Below, piece by piece: positions 15,516 through 24,128 of a DNA stretch of 64,000 bases; position 1 is the stretch's first letter; every line of letters begins with the position of its first letter. A program made the position numbers and the translations under genes. The stretch comes from Melioribacteraceae bacterium (GTDB taxonomy: Bacteria; Bacteroidota; Ignavibacteria; Ignavibacteriales; Melioribacteraceae): positions 62,001-126,000 of the forward strand of contig BQMY01000078.1 of NCBI GenBank assembly GCA_022181065.1. Reading direction: 5' to 3'. The notes under the pieces were generated by a model. It did not search any database. It had not been told where the DNA came from and worked only from the letters and a program-made list of their open reading frames with translations.

Positions 15516-15968
15516 TTATTCTTTTTTCTTTTCTAAGTAATAATTAAGGATACCTAAGTAAAAATAATAAAATCCGAATACACCTAACAATATTCCGGTA
15601 AATAATGCAATAAAAATATTATATGAATAAATCCCCAGATTGTATAAAAATATATCTGTCAGGCTGGGAAGCAAAGCACCAAATAGATAAGCCAATTTAA
15701 ATTTTATACGAATATCAAAGAAAATTAGAAGCACGCTTGTCAACATTGCTCCCAGATAGATTCCGGAACATCGGGAACACAATATTGATGAGAATTCGCC
15801 AATTATAAACAGTTTATGCTCGTGCAGGTGGCAGATATTGGAGAAAATAAACTTACCGAAAGTATTTATTATCGGGAAATACTCCGTACTTACAAGTTGC
15901 GAGAAATTAAGATAATTAAGCAAGAGTAAAAGTGTCAGGAGAAGAAGAACTAATATTCTGCGCTTCAT
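15516..15968 (-). CDS. DUF2085 membrane protein
   Basis: 150-residue membrane protein with the DUF2085 signature: a CHLHEHKLF motif (the C-H pair) near residue 47, followed by SILCSRCSGIYLGA near residue 62. The paired Cys residues suggest a metal or redox site, but no function has been proven for the family. Four hydrophobic helices are visible. It starts within the stop of the upstream NHL-repeat gene (1-nt overlap) and lies 1 bp before another membrane protein. Confidence 0.8.
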   Translation of the reverse strand: MKRRILVLLLLTLLLLLNYLNFSQLVSTEYFPIINTFGKFIFSNICHLHEHKLFIIGEFSSILCSRCSGIYLGAMLTSVLLIFFDIRIKFKLAYLFGALLPSLTDIFLYNLGIYSYNIFIALFTGILLGVFGFYYFYLGILNYYLEKKKE

Positions 15969-16789
15969 TATTTCTTACTGAATACTTTAATCTCTGAATC
16001 AGTCAGGATGTAAAGTTTACCATGATTAAATTTTGCGTCAAAAATAACCGTATCAGGAAACTTTTCAACAGATTTATTATTCTCGGACAGGTTGATAAAT
16101 AATATTTCATCATCTGCGATAGCCATTATACCGGAGCGATAAGCGCGTAACTTTTTATATTTTGAAGGGATATCTATTTTATTCATCCCTGCTCCAAACT
16201 GATCAAAAATGACAAGTTGTTTTTCGTCGAGAACATAAATAGAACCTCTGGCATCTGTGACAAAATCTTTTGGCTGGTTCAGTTGATAGTCTCCCGCGTC
16301 ATAACCACCGATACCAAGAAGATATTCCCCCCTTAGATTATACTTTAGAATTCGGCTGTTTTCCGAATCGAGAATGTAAAGATCGCCAATTCCTGATATC
16401 CCGACGGCAGTAGGGTATCTGAATTGATAATCTTCATTCTCGTAATCGTGAGTTTTAAATTCAGAAAGGAAGTTCAGGTCTTTATCAAAAATTTGAATTC
16501 TGTCATTATTTTTATCAGCTGCAATAACCTGCAGGGCATTAACGTGGATATCGGGGATCTCATCGAATGTAGCGGTAGCCCAACCGTATCCACCGGTTTT
16601 TTTTATCACTCTGCCGAGTGTATCCATTTTTATTATTTCATTTTCGACAACAACGAATATCCCGGAGGAAGCGTTTATATCAAAGGAGGAGGGACCTTTT
16701 AAGGAGCCGAACTCTCCCTGAAACAGGAAGTTCTGACCACTGCATAAAGAACTAACGACAAATATTCCGATAAATACTAATCTTAACAT
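15968..16789 (-). CDS. Secreted NHL-type beta-propeller protein
   Basis: About 273 residues: a signal peptide at the start (MLRLVFIGIFVVSSLCSGQ) and then NHL/6-bladed-propeller repeats, with blades recognisable at GDLYILDSENSRILKYNLRG, GSIYVLDEKQLVIFDQFG and the DKNNDRIQIFDKD segment. Such propellers bind protein or ligands; no catalytic residues stand out. I chose the internal ATG at 16789 because it gives a good signal peptide; the longer reading from 16816 adds nine polar residues and has no ribosome-binding site. It leads an operon with DUF2085 and two small membrane proteins. Confidence 0.75.
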   Translation of the reverse strand: MLRLVFIGIFVVSSLCSGQNFLFQGEFGSLKGPSSFDINASSGIFVVVENEIIKMDTLGRVIKKTGGYGWATATFDEIPDIHVNALQVIAADKNNDRIQIFDKDLNFLSEFKTHDYENEDYQFRYPTAVGISGIGDLYILDSENSRILKYNLRGEYLLGIGGYDAGDYQLNQPKDFVTDARGSIYVLDEKQLVIFDQFGAGMNKIDIPSKYKKLRAYRSGIMAIADDEILFINLSENNKSVEKFPDTVIFDAKFNHGKLYILTDSEIKVFSKK

Positions 16790-16942
16790 ATATACACTTT
16801 TATATTTTGTCTGCATACTAATAAAAATAACAGTTTGTTTAAAGGATTTTCCTGATGACCAACCAGGCTAAAAAAAGTCTGTACAATGTTTATAAATCTT
16901 GATAGTTTAAAAAAGATAAATGAATAGGAAATTGTTTAAACC

Positions 16943-18088
16943 ATGATTAAATATCTCATTGTTTTTGTATTGGGTCTCCTTGGGCTTTTCTGCTATTTAA
17001 GCGGTGGTGTAAAAGTAGAAATAATTGTTAATACGCCTCCTGTTCCTCAGGGGGATACCGTTTATATTGCCGGCAATCAAGAGTATCTCGGAGGATGGCA
17101 TCCCGCAAAAGTTCCACTTGAAAAAATCGCTGATAACAAGTGGAGGTTAATCCTTAATATTGATGAAGCGAAAGCTAATCTCGAATTTAAGTTTACAAGG
17201 GGTGGCTGGGAGGCTGAGGCTGTGACCGCTGATGGTGAAGTTCCCCCGAACTATAATCTCGTGGTTACACACGATACTACAATGAATATCACCATTGACG
17301 ACTGGCGGGATAAAGTTGAAAACCTGGTAGTATTCAAGGGGGGAGTAACAGGTAAACTGGAATATTTGCGAGATTTACAGTATGATATACTATTACCGAG
17401 AGATGTTGTTATTTGGCTTCCACCCGGTTATGAAGATTCGGAGGAAAGTTACCCGGTTCTTTATATGCACGACGGGCAAAATATTGTTGACCCGAAAACT
17501 ACACCGTTTGGTGTTGACTGGCAGATGGACGAAGCAGCCGATTCACTTATAAGACAAGGTGTAATTGAGCCTTTTATTCTCGTTGGTGTTTATAATTCAC
17601 GAACCAGAATGAGTGACTACAGAAATATCGATACCGGATTTGTTTATGTAGAATTTCTCGCTGAATATCTTAAACCAAAGATCGATTCACTTTACCGCAC
17701 TAAGCCCTCAACCGAAAACACTTACAATGGTGGTTCTTCAATGGGTGGAATTGTAAGTCTGATGACAGCATGGGAAAGGAGTGATGTATTCGGCGGGGCT
17801 CTTTGTTTTTCACCGGCGTTTAAAATATCTGTTATTGATTATGTGAAACCGGTTGAGAGTTACACAGGTGAAAAGAAAAACCTGAAACTTTTTATTATAA
17901 ACGGTGGAGTGGGAATTGACGCTGAATTACAGCCGGGAATCGATGAGATGATTCTCGCTCTGGAAAAACAGGGGTTTTCTCGGGGTAATGACCTCTATTA
18001 TGAAATTTTCCCTGAAGATACCCATAGTGAACGCGACTGGGCGAAAAGAATACCAATTGCACTGAAATATTTGTTTGGAAAAGAATAA
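16943..18088 (+). CDS. CBM20-like domain plus esterase (Esterase D/enterochelin-esterase-like hydrolase)
   Basis: 381-residue exported protein. After an N-terminal hydrophobic segment (4-20), residues 24-120 look like a starch-binding CBM20/AMPK-type beta-sandwich (VYIAGNQEYLGGWHPAKVPL is the diagnostic stretch). Residues 150-380 form an alpha/beta hydrolase of the putative esterase family: RDVVIWLPPGYEDS, VLYMHDGQN, nucleophile Ser266 in GGSSMGG, and a late DTHSERDW with the probable catalytic His. Family members cleave ester bonds in siderophores, feruloyl-polysaccharides or small esters. The binding domain suggests a glycan substrate. Its stop overlaps the next start by 1 nt. Confidence 0.85.
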   Translation: MIKYLIVFVLGLLGLFCYLSGGVKVEIIVNTPPVPQGDTVYIAGNQEYLGGWHPAKVPLEKIADNKWRLILNIDEAKANLEFKFTRGGWEAEAVTADGEVPPNYNLVVTHDTTMNITIDDWRDKVENLVVFKGGVTGKLEYLRDLQYDILLPRDVVIWLPPGYEDSEESYPVLYMHDGQNIVDPKTTPFGVDWQMDEAADSLIRQGVIEPFILVGVYNSRTRMSDYRNIDTGFVYVEFLAEYLKPKIDSLYRTKPSTENTYNGGSSMGGIVSLMTAWERSDVFGGALCFSPAFKISVIDYVKPVESYTGEKKNLKLFIINGGVGIDAELQPGIDEMILALEKQGFSRGNDLYYEIFPEDTHSERDWAKRIPIALKYLFGKE

Positions 18089-18636
18089 TGAGAATTTATG
18101 TAGGCTCCCTTAATCCGGTTAAGATTAATGCTGTTAAAGTAGCATTTCAATCAGTATGGGGCAATTTATCAATAGTTGGTGTTAATAGCTCCTCAGGGGT
18201 TCCTGATCAACCATTTGATGAGGATACATTCACCGGAGCAAGAAACCGCGTGATGGATATTATTGGCAGAACCGAATTTGATGAAAAAGACCTTGCCGTT
18301 GGGATTGAAGGGGGAATTTTTCATATATATAACCGATTCATAGCTAAAGGTATTGTTTGTATTGGTGATAAATCCGGTAAAATTGGTTTTGGTGAATCTG
18401 CCGGATTTGAATTACCACAAAAAGTTATGAACAAAATTTATGAGGGGAATGAACTTGGCGTTGTGATTGATAATCTCACGGGTGAAAATGAAACCAAGAA
18501 AAAGGGTGGGGCAATCGGACACCTCACCGGAAATCTTATTGACCGGACCGAACTTTATCGGATGGGTATTATTACCGCGGCGGTTCCATTTTTCAACAGA
18601 AAGTTATATTTTAAGGAAAATATGGGGGAAGAATGA
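18088..18636 (+). CDS. yjjX: Inosine/xanthosine triphosphatase (YjjX/DUF84 family)
   Basis: 182-residue house-cleaning NTPase that hydrolyses non-canonical ITP and XTP. The family pattern is clear: GSLNPVKINAVKVAF at the N-terminus (nucleotide-binding loop), VPDQPFDEDTFTGARNRV, then LAVGIEGGIF, and a closing GAIGHLTGNLIDRTELY. Length is normal for the family. It overlaps the esterase gene by 1 nt and the acetyltransferase gene by 4 nt (ATGA), so the three are co-transcribed, although no shared pathway is obvious. Confidence 0.92.
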   Translation: MRIYVGSLNPVKINAVKVAFQSVWGNLSIVGVNSSSGVPDQPFDEDTFTGARNRVMDIIGRTEFDEKDLAVGIEGGIFHIYNRFIAKGIVCIGDKSGKIGFGESAGFELPQKVMNKIYEGNELGVVIDNLTGENETKKKGGAIGHLTGNLIDRTELYRMGIITAAVPFFNRKLYFKENMGEE

Positions 18637-19130
18637 TAGTAACGGGTAAAAAAGTGATCTTGAGGGAAACAGATTCTGCTGATCCCGAGTTGGCAAAGTT
18701 GATTGAGGATGCAGATTATTTGTCCGGAATGTCTGAAGTAAGGCTCTACCCGAAAGAGATGCCTACTGAAATCACATTCAGGATAGAGCTGAATAATGAA
18801 TTGATCGGCGAGGTGAGGTTAAGGAATCTTCGCTGGTACAACAGAAAAGCTGAAATCAGCGTCGTTATTTCGCCAAAAGTTCAAGGTAAAGGATATGGAC
18901 GTGACGCTATTACGGCAGCAGCACGATACGCGTTTGAGAGAATGAACCTGCATCGTCTTGAAGCGGAAGTGATTGAATACAATAAAGCTTCCCGACTCCT
19001 GCTCGAAGAACTTGGTTTTTCAAGCGAAGGAAGATTGCGGGAAGCTAAATTTTCTTCAGGAAAATATTTTGATATAATCCGATACGGGATGCTTGCTGAA
19101 GAATATTATAAAAAGCACAAAAATATTTAG
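18633..19130 (+). CDS. GNAT-family N-acetyltransferase
   Basis: 165-residue acetyltransferase of the RimJ/RimL type. The acetyl-CoA-binding motif is VQGKGYGRDAI (Q/RxxGxG/A) near residue 88, followed by the typical NLHRLEAEVIEYNKASRLLLEELGF block. The acceptor could be a protein N-terminus, an amino acid or an antibiotic; sequence does not tell. The start codon overlaps the previous stop (ATGA). The stop shares the quartet TTAG with the stop of the convergent aldo-keto reductase gene. Confidence 0.88.
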   Translation: MIVTGKKVILRETDSADPELAKLIEDADYLSGMSEVRLYPKEMPTEITFRIELNNELIGEVRLRNLRWYNRKAEISVVISPKVQGKGYGRDAITAAARYAFERMNLHRLEAEVIEYNKASRLLLEELGFSSEGRLREAKFSSGKYFDIIRYGMLAEEYYKKHKNI

Positions 19131-20122
19131 CCCAGTTTTTCCATTTTGTTTAGAAGATGGATCAATTTCTTTTCATACATCTTTTTCAGAAGATCAACAT
19201 CTTCGACAGGTAATTGAATAATATCCTTTGTGTTAAGAGTTACCTGTTCAGGTGTTTTTATCCCTGGTATTACTGTTGAAACTCCCGGTATGGAAAGCAC
19301 AAACGAGAGGGCTAAACCGGTTTTGCTAATGTTATGTTTCTCTGCGAGTTCCCAGACTTCGTTGAGTAATTCATTTGATTCTTCGATAATGTCGCCAGGA
19401 AGCCTTCCTTTTCTGTGGTCATTTGCAGCAAAATCCGAGTCACCGCTAAACTTTCCGGTTAACAATCCAAAATGAAGAGCCATCCGTGCAATAACTCCAA
19501 ATCCACTAGTTTTTGCGTCTTCAACGATCGGCATAGCTTTCTGGTTTATAATACTTAATACAAGCTGAAAACCTGAACCCAATTTATTTTTTAAAAGATA
19601 ATCGGCTTCCGGAAACGGGTTGAATGTGATGAGGGATAATCCCCAGTAACGTATTTTCCCCTGCGCCTGCAGTTTTTCCATTGCCTCGGCTATATCTTCC
19701 TGCTGAAAATGGGTTACCCTCGCTGAGTGAAGCTGATAATAATCAATTGTTTCTCTTTTTAATCTTTTCAGTGATGCTTCACAACCTTCGATAATATGTT
19801 CGGGAGTATAATCAAGCAATGGTTCTCCGGTATCGGGATGCTGAACATGTCCAACTTTTGAAGCGATAATTACCTTATCAGAATTGCCAAAAACCTCTCC
19901 AATCAATTTCTCACTATGCCCCAGACCGTAAAAGTCGGCTGTATCATAGAAGTTAATTCCTTCATCATAAGCTTTTTTCAACGCTTCTTTTGAAACATTG
20001 TCATCTACTTCACCCCAGCCTATGGCTGTTTTTCCTGCCATAGCCGGTCCACCGATTCCCCAAGCTCCAAAACCAACTTCGCTGACTTTCAGATCGGTAT
20101 TTCCAAATTTGCGATAATTCAT
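19127..20122 (-). CDS. Aldo/keto reductase
   Basis: 331-residue NADPH-dependent oxidoreductase of the aldo/keto reductase superfamily. The catalytic tetrad is visible: Asp and Tyr in NFYDTADFYGLG, Lys in VIIASKVG, and His in IDYYQLHSA. The C-terminal cofactor region has STVIPGIKTPEQV. It reduces aldehydes or ketones; the natural substrate is unknown. It is the last gene of a minus-strand group with an SDR and an aldehyde dehydrogenase, 7 bp after the latter, suggesting linked aldehyde metabolism. Its 3' end overlaps the convergent GNAT gene by 4 nt. Confidence 0.9.
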   Translation of the reverse strand: MNYRKFGNTDLKVSEVGFGAWGIGGPAMAGKTAIGWGEVDDNVSKEALKKAYDEGINFYDTADFYGLGHSEKLIGEVFGNSDKVIIASKVGHVQHPDTGEPLLDYTPEHIIEGCEASLKRLKRETIDYYQLHSARVTHFQQEDIAEAMEKLQAQGKIRYWGLSLITFNPFPEADYLLKNKLGSGFQLVLSIINQKAMPIVEDAKTSGFGVIARMALHFGLLTGKFSGDSDFAANDHRKGRLPGDIIEESNELLNEVWELAEKHNISKTGLALSFVLSIPGVSTVIPGIKTPEQVTLNTKDIIQLPVEDVDLLKKMYEKKLIHLLNKMEKLG

Positions 20123-20129
20123 AAAATTC

Positions 20130-21698
20130 CTATTTGCTGAATATTTTGGGTAATATTTTTAATAATTTTGCAAAACCGCCTACTTTCTCATCAACCTTCC
20201 CTGAATAGAGCAGTTTTAATATTCCTCCAAGTCCATCGTAAAGCTTTTTATCAAATGGATGCCACCAAAGATTGTTTTTAACTCCAGGAAGAATATCATT
20301 TATTATAACTTGCGGCTGCGTCATCTCATCAAATCCAAGTTTACCATGACTTCGCCCAATGCCAGACTCCTTGAATCCGCCCCATGGTGTATCCGGAAGC
20401 CCGTGACTCATAAGGTGGTCATTAATCATTACAGCACCGGCTTTAATCTGATACGCGATATTTTTTGCTCTTGATGTGTCACGTGAACAAACAGATGCGG
20501 TCAGACCAAGATATGAGTCATTCGCCAGCTCGATCGCCTCGTCATAATCTGAAAACTTCATAACTCCAACCACTGGTCCGAATGTTTCATCCTTCATCAC
20601 TAACATATCATGGTTAACGTTCGTAAGCACAACCGCGGGATGAAAATTTTGACCACATGCAGGAATGGATGACTTCACGAATATTTCGGCACCCCTGGAT
20701 AGTGCCTCCTCAATATGTTCTTTTACAATATTGACCTGTTTTTGAGTAGTAAGACATCCCATATCGATATCATAATGATCGGGGATTCCGACTTTCAAAT
20801 TTTCAATATTAAACTTGAGGTGTTCCATAAAACTGTCATAAATTTTTTCATGAACATAAATGCGTTCAACCCCTCCGCATGACTGTCCGGCATTTTGAAA
20901 ACCGCCCCAGAGAGCGCTTTTTGCTGCCCGATAAGGGTCAGCATCCTCGCAGACGATCATTGCGTCGTTCCCGCCAAGTTCAAGGTTAATCGGAGTAAGG
21001 GTATATGATGCCTGCCGCATCAGAATTTTCCCAACGCCTACTGAACCGGTAAAAAACAGTTTATCAACCTTGCCTTCAAGAAATGTTTCTCCTGCGAGTT
21101 TTCCGGGCATAGTAACATAATTGAAAATATATTCAGGAAGACCTGCGTTATCGAAAGCTTCTTTTAATATTAGTCCGGTAAGTTGTGTTTCTCCTGCCGT
21201 TTTCAGCACTACCGCGTTTCCTGCGAGAAGTGACATCACAACTTCGGAAAAGGGAATAGCAAAAGGGTAATTCCAGGGAGAGATTATACCTGTCACTCCA
21301 TAAGGGCGACGATAAATTTTTCCCCGCTTGTTGATTAGCATGATGTTGCCGACACCGGTTGAATATGGCTTGAGGAATTTTTTACTCTTTTTGCAATAAT
21401 AATTAACTGCCATTGCTGCCGCGATAACTTCAGTCGCTAGCGCGTCAATTAATGTTTTACCATTATCCTGCGCTATGGTTGATGCGATTCTGTCAGCGTT
21501 GTTTACAATGAAATCACGAACTTTAAGAAGCGTTTGAACCCTGATCTTCAGAGAGGTATTTCCCCATGATACCTGAGCGGTTTTCGCGTTGGATATAATT
21601 TCCAGAACTTCTTCTTTTGTATGTACGCGGGAAATGCCAATTTCTTCTCCGGTAGCGGGATTATAAATTTTAGTTTCTTCAGAAATATTTGCTGCCAT
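20130..21698 (-). CDS. NAD(P)-dependent aldehyde dehydrogenase
   Basis: 522-residue member of the aldehyde dehydrogenase superfamily. Conserved active-site elements are present: SPWNYPF (Asn), the general base Glu in INLELGGND, and the nucleophile Cys in QNAGQSC. The C-terminal 45 residues beyond the usual end (WWHPFDKKLYDGLGGILKLLY and after) form a hydrophobic/basic tail that might attach the enzyme to the membrane, as in fatty aldehyde dehydrogenases. It begins directly after the stop of the SDR gene (0 nt gap). Substrate unknown; a long-chain or semialdehyde role is possible. Confidence 0.92.
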   Translation of the reverse strand: MAANISEETKIYNPATGEEIGISRVHTKEEVLEIISNAKTAQVSWGNTSLKIRVQTLLKVRDFIVNNADRIASTIAQDNGKTLIDALATEVIAAAMAVNYYCKKSKKFLKPYSTGVGNIMLINKRGKIYRRPYGVTGIISPWNYPFAIPFSEVVMSLLAGNAVVLKTAGETQLTGLILKEAFDNAGLPEYIFNYVTMPGKLAGETFLEGKVDKLFFTGSVGVGKILMRQASYTLTPINLELGGNDAMIVCEDADPYRAAKSALWGGFQNAGQSCGGVERIYVHEKIYDSFMEHLKFNIENLKVGIPDHYDIDMGCLTTQKQVNIVKEHIEEALSRGAEIFVKSSIPACGQNFHPAVVLTNVNHDMLVMKDETFGPVVGVMKFSDYDEAIELANDSYLGLTASVCSRDTSRAKNIAYQIKAGAVMINDHLMSHGLPDTPWGGFKESGIGRSHGKLGFDEMTQPQVIINDILPGVKNNLWWHPFDKKLYDGLGGILKLLYSGKVDEKVGGFAKLLKILPKIFSK

Positions 21699-22508
21699 CT
21701 ATTTTCTACCCTTGAAATTATTCATTGCTTGTTGAAGTCCGAGTAAACCGGCAACAAAATCGAATATCGGCATAGGTAAAAACTTGACTAGATGAACTGT
21801 ATAAACAATCCAGGGCATATAAATCCTCACTCGTTGTTTGGCAATTGCCTTTACCACTTTTTTCGCTACTTTTTCCGGTTCCAGGATTGGTAACAAAAAC
21901 GAAAATCTTGTTTTCACACCATCAAACATTCCGGTATTTATATAGTAAGGGCAAACAAGAGTAGTTTTAATATTCTTTTTCTTTCTCCTGAATTCGGCTC
22001 TGAGTGATTCGGTGAATCCCGCAACGGCAAATTTACTTGCTGAATAATCAGCCAGACCGGAAGTACCAATTAGCGCGGCGGCAGATGCAATAGTAACAAT
22101 TTGCCCGAATCCGGCATCCTCCATTCCCGGCAAGAAAGCTCTTACAGTATAAAAATGAGCAAGTGTGTTGACTTTGAATGTGAACTCCATCTCTTCTTCG
22201 GTACATTTCTCGAATTCTTTGCCGGAAACATACCCTGCGTTATTTATAAGGATATCGACATAACGATGTCTTTTTAAGGTCTCTTCAGCAGCTTTATTTA
22301 TCTCATCTCTGGAGGAAAGATCACAATGAAAAAACGCCGCATTTATTTTCAGTTCATTTAACCTTTTCTGTGCGTCGATCATGTTTTGCTGGTTATTATC
22401 CCAGATGATGATATTGCCTCCGGCTTTCCCGATCAGTTCAGCCATTAGCAACCCGATACCTCCGGCGCCACCGGTTATCAGAACATTTCTGTCTTCATAA
22501 TAGGTCAT
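21699..22508 (-). CDS. Short-chain dehydrogenase/reductase (SDR)
   Basis: 269-residue NAD(P)-dependent oxidoreductase. The Rossmann motif is TGGAGGIG near residue 12, the structural NNAG lies near residue 90, and the catalytic Tyr-Lys pair is YSASK, preceded by the Ser in TIASAAALIG. The arrangement and C-terminal hydrophobic stretch (IVYTVHLVKFLPMPIFDFVAG) resemble membrane-associated SDRs such as retinol dehydrogenases. It precedes an aldehyde dehydrogenase with no gap. Together they could oxidise a lipid alcohol through the aldehyde to the acid, which is inference. Confidence 0.9.
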   Translation of the reverse strand: MTYYEDRNVLITGGAGGIGLLMAELIGKAGGNIIIWDNNQQNMIDAQKRLNELKINAAFFHCDLSSRDEINKAAEETLKRHRYVDILINNAGYVSGKEFEKCTEEEMEFTFKVNTLAHFYTVRAFLPGMEDAGFGQIVTIASAAALIGTSGLADYSASKFAVAGFTESLRAEFRRKKKNIKTTLVCPYYINTGMFDGVKTRFSFLLPILEPEKVAKKVVKAIAKQRVRIYMPWIVYTVHLVKFLPMPIFDFVAGLLGLQQAMNNFKGRK

Positions 22509-22529
22509 TATTTATACTATTCCCGGAAT

Positions 22530-22901
22530 TTATAAATTTAATAAATGGTTGATTTCCAAATCATTCGGATCCATTTCCTGAGCAGAAGTCTGGTTTAAAT
22601 GGTTTTGAAGCTGAATTATGCACCAGTTTTTGTCAAGATTATTAGCTTCCGCTACAAATTTAAGCCAGTTCAGTTCAAAAAGATGCAAATTTCTATCAGG
22701 GAAGCCTATTTTTATAGCATCCTTAATAAATGCCTCAGCTATTTCCTGATCATTAAATTTTGGAGGTGACTCAATGATAAATTCGTTTGCTTCAAGCTGG
22801 TTAACAGCAGAGTTACAATAATCTTTTTGGAGATCCAGCATGCTGCACAAAGATTTTACAAAGGAACCGTCACTTTTTGTGAATATTCTGTTTTTAGCCA
22901 A
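22530..22901 (-). CDS. TerB-like helical protein, start uncertain
   Basis: At least 123 residues, all helical, resembling the TerB (tellurite-resistance-associated) fold: a KSDGSFVKSL segment, conserved spaced acidic residues and a final LFELNWLKFVAEANNL helix. This assignment is weak. The formal start is TTG 22901, but protein-like sequence continues upstream in frame (TEYFNGLLTL, then IKKQISG) as far as a stop at 23025-23027, with no ATG, GTG or TTG. Either a CTG near 23021, overlapping the end of the CDF gene, starts it, or the ATG at 22966 behind GGGAAG is correct and one base is missing in the C/G run that follows. Function unknown. Confidence 0.5.
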   Translation of the reverse strand: MAKNRIFTKSDGSFVKSLCSMLDLQKDYCNSAVNQLEANEFIIESPPKFNDQEIAEAFIKDAIKIGFPDRNLHLFELNWLKFVAEANNLDKNWCIIQLQNHLNQTSAQEMDPNDLEINHLLNL

Positions 22902-23007
22902 TAAAGTTAGAAGTCCGTTAAAATATTCAGTTTTTTCTTCAGTTGATAAATTTACCCCGGGTTCATTTTTCTTCCCTGAAATTTGTTTTTTGATATATCG
23001 AAAATTG

Positions 23008-23898
23008 TCAGGCGGTATCAGGTTTCATGTAACAGTTTTCGTTTTCGAATTCAATCTCGATGGTCACATGGTTTATATCAAAACTTTTTGCGATTTCCTT
23101 CACAGATTTTTTAGTTTCAAGTACTTTCTCGGCATTGGTTTTTGTATCAACCACTACATGAACAGACATTACATGATTTTCACCATCAAGTGACCAGATA
23201 TGTGTATGATGCACTGATTTTACACCGGTCGCTTTTCCTAATTGATTTTCTACTTTTTTCAGACTTATTTCTGATGGTACCCCCTGGAGGAATAGATAGG
23301 AGGTTGCTTTTAGATTTTTAACCACATTATAAAGCACATAAAGTGTTATGACAGCAGATAATATGGGATCGAGTATGTAAAAATCTGTAAATAGAAGTAC
23401 GATGCTTACAACGAGTACTGCTGCCCAGCCGAGTACATCCTCTATAAGATGCCATGATACAACTTTTTCGTTCAGAGTTTTGGCGCCTTTTAGTTTCAGA
23501 ACCGCGATACCGTTTATAGTAATTCCAAGCAATGAAAATATCAACATCCCGGGTGCGTGAGTTTCTTCGGGAGATAAAATACGTGGAATAGATTCAGACA
23601 GGATGAATACAGACCCCACCACAAGTATTATGCTATTGATCAATGCTCCGAGCAGGGAAAATCTCTTATATCCGAAGCTGAATTTTTCATCACTGCCCGA
23701 TGCCGCTTTTTTTTGAAGATACCATGCTATCGCTATTGCCAGTGAATCACCAAAATCGTGAAGAGCATCCGAAAGTATTGCCATACTATTGGTTAAAATT
23801 CCGCCTGCTATTTCCAGTATCGAAAAAACAAAGTTCAAAAAGAAGGCAGTTTTAAGATTATCGGAACCATGAGTATGATTATGTGAATGATTGTGCAA
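23008..23898 (-). CDS. Cation diffusion facilitator (CDF) metal exporter
   Basis: 296-residue proton-coupled divalent metal exporter of the CzcD/ZitB group. It begins with a His-rich segment (HNHSHNHTHG). Six membrane helices follow. The metal site in helix II is seen as SDALHDFGDS, and the helix V site as WHLIEDVLGWAA; both HxxxD pairs are typical of zinc transporters. The cytoplasmic C-terminal domain (residues 215-290) includes HHTHIWSLDGENHVMSVHV. Substrate is most likely Zn2+, possibly with Co or Cd. It is the first gene of the minus-strand group that runs into TerB-like, SDR, ALDH and AKR genes. Confidence 0.93.
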   Translation of the reverse strand: MHNHSHNHTHGSDNLKTAFFLNFVFSILEIAGGILTNSMAILSDALHDFGDSLAIAIAWYLQKKAASGSDEKFSFGYKRFSLLGALINSIILVVGSVFILSESIPRILSPEETHAPGMLIFSLLGITINGIAVLKLKGAKTLNEKVVSWHLIEDVLGWAAVLVVSIVLLFTDFYILDPILSAVITLYVLYNVVKNLKATSYLFLQGVPSEISLKKVENQLGKATGVKSVHHTHIWSLDGENHVMSVHVVVDTKTNAEKVLETKKSVKEIAKSFDINHVTIEIEFENENCYMKPDTA

Positions 23899-24128
23899 TA
23901 CTGCTCCGTGTTAATAGTCCATGCTCAATCTGAATATATACGAATTTGTAATCTATATATCAATAAATATTTAACCGGGTATCCCATTATTATCAGAATG
24001 TTAAGTTTTTAATTAGTTCAAAAAATAAGGAACATTAAAGATTCCTTTACGTCAAAATCAGAGTGTTTAGTGAAATTTTTCTTGATTAGAACTTAAATGA
24101 ATATATAAAATATAATACAAGGTATAAT

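Noticed and set aside
23899-24128. 230-bp region before the TonB receptor, checked for a riboswitch (B12, TPP, FMN)
   Set aside because: No conserved riboswitch boxes were seen; sequence is AT-rich with only a weak TTGATT/TATAAA-like promoter.
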